Source: Novosphingobium sp. Leaf2
Lineage (GTDB): Bacteria; Pseudomonadota; Alphaproteobacteria; Sphingomonadales; Sphingomonadaceae
NCBI RefSeq assembly: GCF_001421325.1
Contig: NZ_LMJY01000018.1
Span: 62,001-126,000 of the forward strand
Direction: 5' to 3'
Length of the DNA stretch: 64,000 bases
Shown: positions 56,617-64,000 of the stretch, piece by piece
Layout of the letters: each line of letters opens with the position of its first letter
Position numbering within the stretch: position 1 is the stretch's first letter
Position numbers and translations under genes: made by a program
Notes under the pieces: model-generated
The model's database searches: none
Seen by the model: only the letters and a program-made list of their open reading frames with translations
What the model was told of the DNA's origin: nothing

Positions 56617-57204
56617 TTACCTCTCGACAGTGCCCACACGGCGGATCTTGCGCTGCAGTTGCATCACCCCATACAGCAGTGCCTCCGCGGTCGGGGGGCA
56701 GCCCGGCACGTAGATATCGACCGGCACGATGCGGTCGCAGCCGCGCACCACCGAGTAGCTGTAGTGATAGTAGCCGCCGCCATTGGCGCAGCTGCCCATC
56801 GAGATAACGTACTTGGGCTCCGACATCTGGTCATAGACCTTGCGCAGCGCCGGGGCCATCTTGTTGCACAGCGTACCGGCTACGATCATCACGTCCGACT
56901 GGCGCGGGGACGCGCGCGGCGCAGCGCCGAAACGCTCCATGTCGTAACGCGGCATGTTGACGTGGATCATCTCGACCGCGCAGCAAGCGAGCCCGAACGT
57001 CATCCACCACAGCGAACCGGTGCGGGCCCACTGGAACAGGTCTTCCGTGCTGGTGACCAGAAAGCCCTTGTCGGACACTTCCTGGTTCAGGTCCTTGAAG
57101 AACGCCTGATCCGGCTGCGCAACGGCACCGGCGGCGCCTGCGCTGCCAGCGAGCGGATGCCCTGCGGAATTGACGAGTGTAGGGTTCATGATGGAAGTGC
57201 TCAT
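56617..57204 (-). CDS. nuoB: NADH-quinone oxidoreductase subunit B
   Basis: The 195-residue subunit holds cluster N2 through the adjacent cysteines of GLACCAVEM plus [10 protein letters not shown] and [11 protein letters not shown]. The N-terminal 30 residues are a Gly/Ala-rich extension. ATG 57204 overlaps the nuoA stop as ATGA. Confidence 0.96.
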   Translation of the reverse strand: MSTSIMNPTLVNSAGHPLAGSAGAAGAVAQPDQAFFKDLNQEVSDKGFLVTSTEDLFQWARTGSLWWMTFGLACCAVEMIHVNMPRYDMERFGAAPRASPRQSDVMIVAGTLCNKMAPALRKVYDQMSEPKYVISMGSCANGGGYYHYSYSVVRGCDRIVPVDIYVPGCPPTAEALLYGVMQLQRKIRRVGTVER

Positions 57205-57575
57205 TCCCAGTCCAGCGCCCCCTTCTTCCACGCATAGGCGAGGCCGATGGCCAATTCACCCAGAAAAACCATCATCGTCAGCCAGCCGGCCCAGCCGGTG
57301 AACTTGAGCGACACGGCCCACGGGAAGAGAAACGCAGCTTCGAGATCGAAGATAATGAAAAGAATAGCCACGAGGTAGAAGCGCACGTCGAACTGGCTGC
57401 GCGGATCCTCGAAGGCGGGAAAACCGCACTCATATTCGCTGTTCTTGTCCGCATTAGGCTGATGTGTGCCAGTGAGCCGCGCCACGCCGATCGGCAGCAG
57501 CACGATCACGGAGGACAGCCCCAGCGCGATCACCAGAAAAATCAGGATCGGCAGATATTGCGACAGGTCGGTCAA
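57201..57575 (-). CDS. nuoA: NADH-quinone oxidoreductase subunit A
   Basis: The 124-residue subunit has three helices and the conserved loop [23 protein letters not shown]. It starts with TTG 57575 (LTDLSQYLP), with AGAGG about 10 bases upstream. It is the promoter-proximal gene of the whole nuo-birA-coaX-rnj-DUF1467 run. Confidence 0.95.
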   Translation of the reverse strand: MTDLSQYLPILIFLVIALGLSSVIVLLPIGVARLTGTHQPNADKNSEYECGFPAFEDPRSQFDVRFYLVAILFIIFDLEAAFLFPWAVSLKFTGWAGWLTMMVFLGELAIGLAYAWKKGALDWE

Positions 57576-58007
57576 TGGTCTTGCCTCTTACCGGATGCGA
57601 CTGACGGACTCGGCTCGGTCATGGAAAAGCCGTTAGGTTGGCGCGCTCTTAGGCCAGCCCTCCGTCCGTCGCAAGGTCTCGTCGCGCATTATTCGGCTCA
57701 CCTGCACTGCATTGCAACAAGCGAGTTCAGCGCACCCAAGCCAGCTTCCGCCAAATCCGGACAAAGCCCGCCAAGATCCCGCGATTCCACGCAAATTCCT
57801 GATCGCATGCGATTATTTCCTTACGAGCCAGCAAGGCCCGACCTTGTATTTTATCATCATGCCACCGACGTTACGTAGCGAACGGTATGGATTGCAGGTG
57901 CAAAAGTGGGTCGTGACGCGCTTGTCTGGCGGCGCTGACATGATTGCAATTGATGCGCTGCAACATTAATCAACATCCGAACCAGATAGAAACTTAGTGT
58001 GAAAGGT
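57576..58007. promoter_or_regulatory. Divergent control region between nuoA and the thiolase gene
   Basis: This 432-base gap is the longest non-coding stretch in the window. I find no gene in it. It is AT-richer around 57800-57870 and 57940-58000. A perfect 12-base palindrome ATCGCATGCGAT lies at 57802-57813 and could be an operator. It must hold the promoters of the nuo operon and of the thiolase gene, but I cannot place -35/-10 boxes reliably. Confidence 0.5.
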
Positions 58008-59207
58008 ATGCCCGTGGCTCAGATTTCCGCTTCGGACCCGATCGTTATCCTCTCGTATGCGCGCACGCCGATGGGCGGGCTGCAAGGAACTCTGGCCGAC
58101 GTGTCCGCCACCGACCTTGGCGCCACCGCTGTGAAGGCCGCAGTGGAACGCGCCAACGTATCGGGAGACGAGATCGAACGCATCTACATGGGCTGCGTGC
58201 TGCCTGCCGGGCTCGGACAGGCCCCTGCCCGTCAGGCCGCGATCAAAGCCGGATTGCCCAAATCGGTGCAGGCCACCACCGTGAACAAGGTCTGCGGTTC
58301 GGGCATGCAGACCGTCATCATGGGCGCCGAAGCGCTGGCGTCCGGCTCGATCGATATCGTTGTGGCGGGCGGCATGGAATCGATGACCAACGCGCCGTAC
58401 TTGTCCAAGAAGCACCGCTCTGGCGCCCGTGCCGGCCACGACACGCTGTATGACCACATGTTTCTGGACGGTCTTGAGGATGCGTACGAGGGCGGCTCGA
58501 TGGGGTCGTTCGCGCAGGTTACGGCGGACGAGTACCAACTCACGCGCGAAACGCAGGACGACTACACGATCGAGTCGCTACGCCGCGCCCAGCAGGCGAT
58601 AACCAGCGGCGCCTTCGGGGACGAAGTCGTGCCGGTTACCGTCAAGACCCGCAAAGGTGACGTCGTCATCGACACGGACGAGCAGCCGCCCAAGGGCAAC
58701 CCGGACAAGATCCGCACGTTGCGCGCCGCGTTCGCCAAGGACGGCACGATCACCGCCGCCAGCTCCAGTTCCATCTCGGACGGTGCCGCAGCCGTCGTGC
58801 TGACTCGGCGTAGCGTGGCGGACGCCAAGGGACTCACGCCTGTCGCCACTATCGTCGGCGTCGAAGCCCATGCCCACGAACCTGCCAAGTTCACGACCGC
58901 GCCGGTCAGCGCGATCACCAAGCTGGCGAAAAAGGTGGGCTGGGACTTGAAGGACGTCGATCTGTTCGAGATCAACGAGGCTTTCGCCTGTGTCGCCATG
59001 TTCGCAATCCACGACCTTGGGATCTCGCATGACAAGGTGAACGTAAACGGCGGTGCCACGGCGCTGGGCCATCCCATCGGCGCTTCGGGCACCCGTATCA
59101 TCGTGACTCTGGTCAATGCCCTTAAGCAAAAGGGCCTGAAGCGCGGCATCGCCAGCTTGTGCATCGGCGGCGGCGAGGCAACCGCCGTGGCGGTCGAACT
59201 GGCCTAA
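58008..59207 (+). CDS. Acetyl-CoA C-acetyltransferase (thiolase)
   Basis: The 399-residue thiolase has the acylated cysteine in KVCGSGMQTVIMG (Cys96), the NEAFACVAMF block, the catalytic His in GGATALGHPIGASGTR and the second cysteine in CIGGGEATAVAVE. It can act in acetoacetyl-CoA formation (biosynthetic) or degradation. ATG 58008 is adopted, but AAAGG lies just 1 base before it and 7 bases before GTG 58014, so the latter may be the true start. It is monocistronic with a strong terminator. Confidence 0.92.
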   Translation: MPVAQISASDPIVILSYARTPMGGLQGTLADVSATDLGATAVKAAVERANVSGDEIERIYMGCVLPAGLGQAPARQAAIKAGLPKSVQATTVNKVCGSGMQTVIMGAEALASGSIDIVVAGGMESMTNAPYLSKKHRSGARAGHDTLYDHMFLDGLEDAYEGGSMGSFAQVTADEYQLTRETQDDYTIESLRRAQQAITSGAFGDEVVPVTVKTRKGDVVIDTDEQPPKGNPDKIRTLRAAFAKDGTITAASSSSISDGAAAVVLTRRSVADAKGLTPVATIVGVEAHAHEPAKFTTAPVSAITKLAKKVGWDLKDVDLFEINEAFACVAMFAIHDLGISHDKVNVNGGATALGHPIGASGTRIIVTLVNALKQKGLKRGIASLCIGGGEATAVAVELA

Positions 59208-59229
59208 GTCTGGCGCCCTTGCGGTAACG

Positions 59230-59258
59230 AAAACCCCGCCCTTACCGGCGGGGTTTTT
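59230..59258. terminator. Strong terminator after the thiolase gene
   Basis: AAAACCCCGCC (59230-59240) and GGCGGGGTTTT (59247-59257) form an 11-bp stem over CTTACC, ending in T5. The A run on the left makes it work on both strands. Confidence 0.9.
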
Positions 59259-59320
59259 CATGTCGAATAACGACTTGGGCGAGGGCATCTTGGCTATAGT
59301 TGGCCGCAGATACGCAAGAA

Positions 59321-59354
59321 AAAGGAGGCTGGCGCGTTCGCGCCAACCTCCTTT
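59321..59354 (-). terminator. Terminator of serA
   Basis: Arms 59321-59335 and 59340-59354 form a 14-bp stem with one mismatch around GTTC. On the minus strand it is followed by TTTTT. It starts 23 bases after the serA stop. Confidence 0.85.
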
Positions 59355-59376
59355 CAAAAGCCGGTGCAGGCTGCGA

Positions 59377-60960
59377 TCAGAACGTCAGCGCCTTGACCGT
59401 TTTCACGCCGGGAAGCGCGCGCGCCTGCTCCAGCACCTTGGTCGACACATCGCCGTCCACCGAAAGCAGCAAGACCGCTTCGCCGCCCGCGGCGCGCCGG
59501 CCAAGGTTGAACGTGCCGATATTGATCGCGTTCTCGCCCAGCAGGGTGCCGATGCGACCAATGAAACCGGGCGCGTCCTCGTTTACGATATACATCATCT
59601 GGCCGGCAAGTTCGGCCTCGACCTTGATGCCGAACATTTCCACGAGGCGCGGCTCGACGTTGTTGAACAGCGTGCCCGCAACCGAGCGTTCGCCCGCCTC
59701 GGTTTTCACCGAGACGCGAACGAGGGTGTGATAATCGCCCTCACGCTCGGTCTTCACCTCGCGCACTTCAAGGCCGCGCTCCTTGGCCAGGAACGGGGCG
59801 TTGACCATGTTCACCGTGGCGGACTGGACGCGCATGAACCCGGCCAGAACCGCCGCGACGATGGGCTTGATGTTGAGTTCTGCGGCCGCACCCTCGACGT
59901 GGATCGAGATGCGGGGCACCGAATCCACGGTCAGCTGGCCGACCATCGAACCCAGCATTTCCGCCAGCTTCATGTACGGCTTGAGCTTGGGTGCTTCCTC
60001 AGCGCTCAGTGATGGCATGTTGAGCGCGTTGGTCACGCCGCCGTTGACCAGGAAATCGGCCATCTGCTCCGCCACCTGAAGCGCGACGTTGACCTGCGCT
60101 TCGGTGGTCGATGCGCCAAGGTGCGGCGTGCAGATGAAGCCCGGCGTGCCGAACAGCGGCGAGTCCTTGGCCGGCTCGGTCTGGAACACGTCGAGCGCGG
60201 CGCCGGCGATATGGCCGGAATCGAGGCCCTCTTTCAAAGCCGCCTCGTCGATTAGCCCCCCACGCGCGCAGTTGACGATGCGCACGCCCTTCTTGGTCTT
60301 GGCCAGATTTTCGGCGGACAGGATGTTGCGGGTCTGGTCTGTCAGCGGGGTGTGAAGCGTGATGAAATCCGCCCGCGCCAGCAACGTGTCCAGATCCGCC
60401 TTTTCGACGCCCATTTCCACGGCGCGCTCCGGCGTCAGGAACGGGTCGAACGCGACCACTTTCATGCGCAGGCCCAGCGCCCGGCTGGCGACGATCGAGC
60501 CGATGTTGCCGGCACCGATCAGGCCAAGGGTCTTGCCCGTTACTTCAACCCCCATGAAACCATTCTTCGGCCACAGGCCCGCCTGGGTCTGCGCGTTGGC
60601 TTCGGGCAGTTGGCGTGCCAGGGCGAAGATCAGCGCAATGGCATGTTCCGCCGTCGTGATCGAGTTTCCGAACGGGGTGTTCATCACCACCACGCCCTTG
60701 GCCGAGGCGGCGGGAATATCAACGTTATCGACGCCGATACCGGCGCGGCCGATAACCTTGAGGTTCGGCGCGGCGTCCAGGATCGCCTGAGTCACCTTGG
60801 TGGACGAGCGGATCGCCAGCCCCTGGTATTCGCCGATACGGGCGATCAACTGCTCAGGCGTTTCGCCGGTAATGACATCAACATCGCAGCCGCGCTCTTC
60901 GAAAATGCGCGCGGCGTTGGGATCCATCTTGTCGGAGATGAGGACTTTGGGCTTGGTCAC
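59377..60960 (-). CDS. serA: D-3-phosphoglycerate dehydrogenase, long ACT form
   Basis: The 527-residue enzyme starts serine synthesis from 3-phosphoglycerate. It has the NAD-binding fold (LGLIGAGNIGSIVA), catalytic residues in NCARGGLID and the TPHLGASTTEAQ block, an intervening ASB domain (about 320-450) and a C-terminal ACT domain (about 453-527) for serine sensing. GTG 60960 is the start, with AAGGAA upstream. It follows serC by 120 bases and ends at a terminator. Confidence 0.95.
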   Translation of the reverse strand: MTKPKVLISDKMDPNAARIFEERGCDVDVITGETPEQLIARIGEYQGLAIRSSTKVTQAILDAAPNLKVIGRAGIGVDNVDIPAASAKGVVVMNTPFGNSITTAEHAIALIFALARQLPEANAQTQAGLWPKNGFMGVEVTGKTLGLIGAGNIGSIVASRALGLRMKVVAFDPFLTPERAVEMGVEKADLDTLLARADFITLHTPLTDQTRNILSAENLAKTKKGVRIVNCARGGLIDEAALKEGLDSGHIAGAALDVFQTEPAKDSPLFGTPGFICTPHLGASTTEAQVNVALQVAEQMADFLVNGGVTNALNMPSLSAEEAPKLKPYMKLAEMLGSMVGQLTVDSVPRISIHVEGAAAELNIKPIVAAVLAGFMRVQSATVNMVNAPFLAKERGLEVREVKTEREGDYHTLVRVSVKTEAGERSVAGTLFNNVEPRLVEMFGIKVEAELAGQMMYIVNEDAPGFIGRIGTLLGENAINIGTFNLGRRAAGGEAVLLLSVDGDVSTKVLEQARALPGVKTVKALTF

Positions 60961-61080
60961 GATACAATTCCTTGGCTCATCACCCCGGTCGGGGCGGGCA
61001 GGACGGCGGGCTATCGGTCGTGTCAGGGAACGCTGCGTCCCCCGCGCCGAAACGCCCGCCAGTGAATTAACGCGGGAAAA

Positions 61081-62214
61081 TCAACCGGCTTTGACGGTAG
61101 CGTAGGCCCAGTCGAGCCAGGGACCGAGATCCTCGATGTCCTGAGTATCAACGGTTGCCCCGCACCAGATGCGCAGGCCTGCCGGCGCATCGCGGTATCC
61201 GGCCACGTCGTACGCCGCGTCATGCTTTTCGAGCAGGGCCGCGAACGCCTTGATGAAGTCCGCATCCGCGCCTTCCACGGTCAGGCACACCGAGGTCTTG
61301 GAGCGGCTGGCCTCTTCGATCGCCAGATGCCCGAGCCAATCGCGTTCCGCGACGATCTTGCCAAGCGCGGCGGCGTTCGCATCCGAACGTGCCTTCAGGC
61401 CTTCAAGCCCGCCCAGCCCCTTCGCCCATTCGAGCGCAAAGATAGCGTCCTCGACAGCGAGCATCGAAGGCGTGTTGATGGTTTCCCCCCTGAAGATGCC
61501 TTCGGTCAGCTTGCCCTTGGAAACGAGACGGAACACCTTGGGCAGCGGCCAGGCCGGTGTGTAGGTTTCCAGCCGCTCCACCGCGCGCGGGCCCAGGATC
61601 AGCACGCCGTGACCGCCTTCGCCGCCCAGCACTTTCTGCCAGGAGAAGGTGGCTACGTCGATCTTCGACCAGTCGATATCGTAGGCAAAAACAGCCGAGG
61701 TTGCATCGGCGAAGGACAGGCCTTCGCGGTCGGCCGCAATCCAGTCAGCATTGGGAACGCGAACGCCGGACGTGGTGCCGTTCCAGGTGAAGAGCACGTC
61801 GGTGCTCCAATCCACCTGCGTGAGATCGGGCAACTGGCCGTAGTCTGCACGGATGACGGTGGGGTCGAGCTTGAGCTGCTTCACAGCGTCCGTAACCCAG
61901 CCCTCGCCAAAGCTTTCCCACGCCAGCGTGGTTACGCCGCGTGCGCCCAGCATGGTCCACATCGCCATCTCGAAAGCGCCAGTGTCGGACCCGGGGACGA
62001 TGCCGATGCGGTGTGTGTCAGGCAGTTGCAGAACTTCGCGCATCAGGTCGATGGCATAGCCCAGACGCAACTTGCCGATCTTGGCGCGGTGCGAGCGGCC
62101 AAGGCATTCCGTAGCGAGTTTGGCAGGGGAATATCCGGGCGGCTTGGCGCAAGGACCGGACGAAAAGTGCGGACGCGCAGGTTTACGCGCGGGTACGGCA
62201 TTCAAATCAGTCAT
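61081..62214 (-). CDS. serC: Phosphoserine aminotransferase, alphaproteobacterial form
   Basis: The 377-residue PLP enzyme makes phosphoserine. It has HFSSGPCAKPPGYSP near the start, IVPGSDTGAFEMAMW, and the PLP lysine in FSWQKVLGGEGGHG. The SerC of this type differs from E. coli SerC and is typical of alphaproteobacteria. The ribosome site GGAGAG lies in a short hairpin. It is the first gene of serC-serA. Confidence 0.95.
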   Translation of the reverse strand: MTDLNAVPARKPARPHFSSGPCAKPPGYSPAKLATECLGRSHRAKIGKLRLGYAIDLMREVLQLPDTHRIGIVPGSDTGAFEMAMWTMLGARGVTTLAWESFGEGWVTDAVKQLKLDPTVIRADYGQLPDLTQVDWSTDVLFTWNGTTSGVRVPNADWIAADREGLSFADATSAVFAYDIDWSKIDVATFSWQKVLGGEGGHGVLILGPRAVERLETYTPAWPLPKVFRLVSKGKLTEGIFRGETINTPSMLAVEDAIFALEWAKGLGGLEGLKARSDANAAALGKIVAERDWLGHLAIEEASRSKTSVCLTVEGADADFIKAFAALLEKHDAAYDVAGYRDAPAGLRIWCGATVDTQDIEDLGPWLDWAYATVKAG

Positions 62215-62299
62215 TTCTGACTCTCCTTACAGAGAGCACGCGCGGCGTTGGGACCGCGTGGCCCGGCGCCGCCTCTAAAGTGGCGGGGGGATAAGTCAA
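62215..62299 (-). promoter_or_regulatory. Structured leader of serC (candidate serC motif RNA)
   Basis: On the minus strand, TTGACT (62299-62294) is a possible -35. The leader then holds a compound hairpin: GCGGCG/CGCCGC (62242-62247 with 62267-62272) with an inner GGG..CC stem around loop ACGC, and a second hairpin CTCTC/GAGAG (62221-62225 with 62232-62236) that covers the ribosome site GGAG. Position and gene fit the published alphaproteobacterial serC motif. I infer the match from memory of its context and not from an alignment. Confidence 0.5.
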
Positions 62300-62417
62300 T
62301 CGCCTTGCGCCCGGCCCGGGGCATAACCACACGCCTGCCAACCGTCTGTCATGGCAAAGCATCGGCCTAACCTGCCGGTAAGGCGGGGTTAACCACCTGT
62401 GAGCAGAACATGCGGGC

Positions 62418-63089
62418 ATGCGTAAATTCTGGTACTGTCTTTCGCTTCTCGTCGCGATCACTGCCTGTGTCGACAGGCCGCAGCCCCCCCGGCGCCAGCC
62501 TGCGCGCACCACCGTGCGTGCGCCGATCCGGCAGACTCAGCCTGCGCCCGAATTGCGCCAGTGCCTATCCTCCCTCAGCAGCCAGAACGCCGTTTTCACA
62601 TCGCTGACCGACCGCTGGTACGCCAATTCGTGCTCCACGGTGGGCACCGTCAAGCTGGTGGCGCTCAATACCGACAACGCGACCGTTACCGTCACGAACC
62701 TTGGCCCGGTTACGTGCGCCACAGCTGCGCCGTTCGCCGCGTGGGTGCGCTACGGGGTAGACCGGGCGGCGCAGCAGATCCTGGGCAGCCGCTTGGTGCA
62801 GGTGGAAACGTTCGGCAGCTATTCGTGCCGCAACGTGGCGGGCACGAGCCGGCGATCAGGGCATGCCAGCGCCAATGCGATCGACGTGTCCGGCTTCGTG
62901 CTTGGCGATGGCCGGCGCATCACCGTGCTGGCCGACTGGAACGGGGGCACCCCGGCGGAGCGCAAGTTCCTCCGCGTGGTGCATGACAGCGCCTGCAAGC
63001 GGTTCGGCACGACGCTGGGTCCCGGATACAACGAAGCCCATGCCAACCACTTCCACCTGGAAGCCGATCACGCCGGCTTTTGCCGCTAG
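62418..63089 (+). CDS. Extensin-like C-terminal domain lipoprotein
   Basis: The 223-residue protein has a lipoprotein signal (LLVAITAC, Cys17), a short Pro/Arg/Gln-rich linker, and an extensin-like C-terminal domain with SGHASANAIDVSGF and HANHFHLE, which resemble the His/Asp zinc sites of D-Ala-D-Ala metallopeptidases. A cell-wall role is likely but the substrate is unknown. It converges on the Anbu gene with a 1-base gap. ATG 62418 follows a weak GCGGG. Confidence 0.85.
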   Translation: MRKFWYCLSLLVAITACVDRPQPPRRQPARTTVRAPIRQTQPAPELRQCLSSLSSQNAVFTSLTDRWYANSCSTVGTVKLVALNTDNATVTVTNLGPVTCATAAPFAAWVRYGVDRAAQQILGSRLVQVETFGSYSCRNVAGTSRRSGHASANAIDVSGFVLGDGRRITVLADWNGGTPAERKFLRVVHDSACKRFGTTLGPGYNEAHANHFHLEADHAGFCR

Positions 63090-63090
63090 G

Positions 63091-63843
63091 TCAGACCGGC
63101 GCGGGCTCGAACCGATAGTCGGGCAACCCGTCCAGCGCGGTGCGCAGCGCCTCGCTCCAGCTGGCGGACACGGACCGGAAATAGGGATCGCCATCCCCGA
63201 TGCGGCGTTCGTGCAGCGGCGTGAACCGGTCGCGTTCAAGAACGATCAGGTCGAGCGGCAGACCCACCGACAAGTTGGCCTTGAGCGTCGAATCGAACGA
63301 TACCGTCATTAGCTTTACCGCGCTTTCGAAGGTCATGTCGCGGTGATAGCCCCGGATCAGGATCGGGCGGCCATACTTCGTTTCACCGATCTGGAAAAAC
63401 GGCGTGTCGAAGCTGGATTCGATGAAGTTGCCTTCCGGATAGATCAGGAACAGTCGCGGCTCCATGCCTTTTATCTGCCCGGCCACGATCATCGACGCGC
63501 TGAAAGTACCGGCGGCCGCCTTCTGGCCATTGTCCGCCGCGCGTTGGGCGATGATGTCCTGCAGCAGATCGCCGATGATCGTGGCGACCTTGAACATCGT
63601 CGGCGCTTCCAGCAGCGAATTGTGCCTGTCCGCCGGCGCCTTGTTGCGTTCCTCCAACTGGCTGATGACGGCCTGCGTCGTGGCAAGATTTCCCGCCGTC
63701 ATCACCGTGATGATGCGCTCGCCGGGCTGTTCCCAGTGAAACATCTTGCGAAACGTCGATATGTTGTCGACGCCCGAGTTCGTTCGCGTGTCGCTCATCA
63801 GGACAAGCCCGCGATCGAGCATCATGCCCACGCAATAAGTCAT
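63091..63843 (-). CDS. Anbu proteasome-type protease
   Basis: The 250-residue protein is the Anbu (ancestral beta subunit) relative of HslV and the proteasome. MTYCVGMMLDRGLVLMSDTR, NISTFRKMF and IVAGQIKGMEPRLFLIYPEG are the family blocks. The start Met precedes Thr2, the expected N-terminal catalytic residue after Met removal. In other bacteria Anbu genes accompany an alpha-E protein, an ATP-grasp protein and a transglutaminase; those could lie just beyond the window edge. The natural substrate is unknown. Confidence 0.9.
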   Translation of the reverse strand: MTYCVGMMLDRGLVLMSDTRTNSGVDNISTFRKMFHWEQPGERIITVMTAGNLATTQAVISQLEERNKAPADRHNSLLEAPTMFKVATIIGDLLQDIIAQRAADNGQKAAAGTFSASMIVAGQIKGMEPRLFLIYPEGNFIESSFDTPFFQIGETKYGRPILIRGYHRDMTFESAVKLMTVSFDSTLKANLSVGLPLDLIVLERDRFTPLHERRIGDGDPYFRSVSASWSEALRTALDGLPDYRFEPAPV

Positions 63844-63898
63844 TTTATTTCAAGACCTTGTTCATTATCGAAACGCGGCGCGATCACTCACTAACCGC

Positions 63899-64000
63899 TC
63901 AACCGCCTTGTGTCTGCTGCTGACTGCCGCCGGACTGCTGCTGTTGCATGGCCGTCCGGCTTTCGTTGACGGACAATTGCACGTCCATGCGTGTCTCCCC
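63899..64000 (-). CDS. Gln/Gly-rich C-terminus of a gene cut by the window edge, or a 29-residue small protein
   Basis: On the minus strand, an open frame enters at the window edge and stops at 63899. From ATG 63988 it reads MDVQLSVNESRTAMQ then a QQQSGGSQQQTQGG tail. GGGGAG is 7 bases before that ATG, so a small protein start is possible; alternatively it is the tail of a longer gene outside the window. It lies 55 bases upstream of the Anbu gene on the same strand. Confidence 0.4.
   Translation of the reverse strand, partial: GETRMDVQLSVNESRTAMQQQQSGGSQQQTQGG

Noticed and set aside
57576-58007. A tRNA or small RNA gene in the nuoA/thiolase gap
   Set aside because: I found no cloverleaf pattern and no terminator-like hairpin with a T run inside the gap.
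1-64000. Mobile elements, prophage or a recent genomic island
   Set aside because: I saw no transposase, integrase, terminal repeats or attachment-site duplication, and the genes are core functions in conserved alphaproteobacterial order.

Overview
The window is GC-rich, gene-dense bacterial chromosome that reads as an alphaproteobacterium of the order Sphingomonadales (Novosphingobium/Sphingobium-like; the genus is not resolved). The evidence is the block pckA divergent from chvI-chvG-hprK-rapZ-EIIA(Man)-HPr, with a kinase-domain-only HprK; a complete nuo operon running into birA-coaX-RNase J; aerobic-type CobS; and many ATGA, GTGA, TTGA and TAATG overlaps. I see no tRNA, rRNA, CRISPR array, insertion sequence or prophage. 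Almost everything is chromosomal core.

Layout. 1-7.4 kb: the tail of a probable cca gene, a membrane aspartic protease, parC, a DJ-1/PfpI-type protein, and a minus-strand operon of two different cysteine desulfurases plus an adrenodoxin-type ferredoxin, divergent from an alpha/beta hydrolase. 7.4-9.7 kb: a Tat-exported DUF885 metallopeptidase-like protein and a DUF937-like protein. 9.9-17.2 kb: pckA, the ChvGI two-component system, and the HprK/HPr/EIIA carbon-nitrogen phosphotransfer branch with RapZ and a SpoU-type methyltransferase. 17.2-21.8 kb: recR-def-rmuC on the minus strand, divergent from fmt-truA. 21.9-31.3 kb: GH130, cobS, a VOC-GST-GST run, comEC, gltX and gltA.

31.5-38.3 kb is the least explained part. 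Four minus-strand genes encode a histidine-kinase-like protein whose phosphoacceptor His is replaced by Pro, a DUF2336-like helical protein, a two-part soluble/membrane protein resembling a degenerate NTP-transferase/CDP-alcohol phosphotransferase fusion, and an Hpt-like protein whose phosphoacceptor His is replaced by Met. They diverge from a gene for an 879-residue protein with two N-terminal membrane helices and a very long coiled coil, an architecture like the Caulobacter polarity factor TipN. I regard this as the best candidate here for an undescribed system: a non-phosphorylating, pseudo-phosphorelay scaffold.

38.4-57.6 kb: one minus-strand run, nuoABCD-(NTF2-like)-(2-TM)-nuoEF-(secreted Cys-repeat protein)-nuoGHIJKLMN-birA-coaX-rnj-DUF1467. 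The respiratory complex I genes are interrupted by three small non-nuo genes. 57.6-64 kb: a thiolase, then serC-serA with a structured leader before serC, an extensin-like lipoprotein, an Anbu proteasome-like protease, and a gene cut by the window edge.

How the parts connect: pckA, gltA and complex I join gluconeogenesis, the TCA cycle and respiration. ChvGI and the PTS branch are probable regulators of that carbon flow. def and fmt are the two ends of the N-formyl-methionine cycle. The desulfurase/ferredoxin pair probably supplies sulfur for the many Fe-S centres of complex I; that link is inference.
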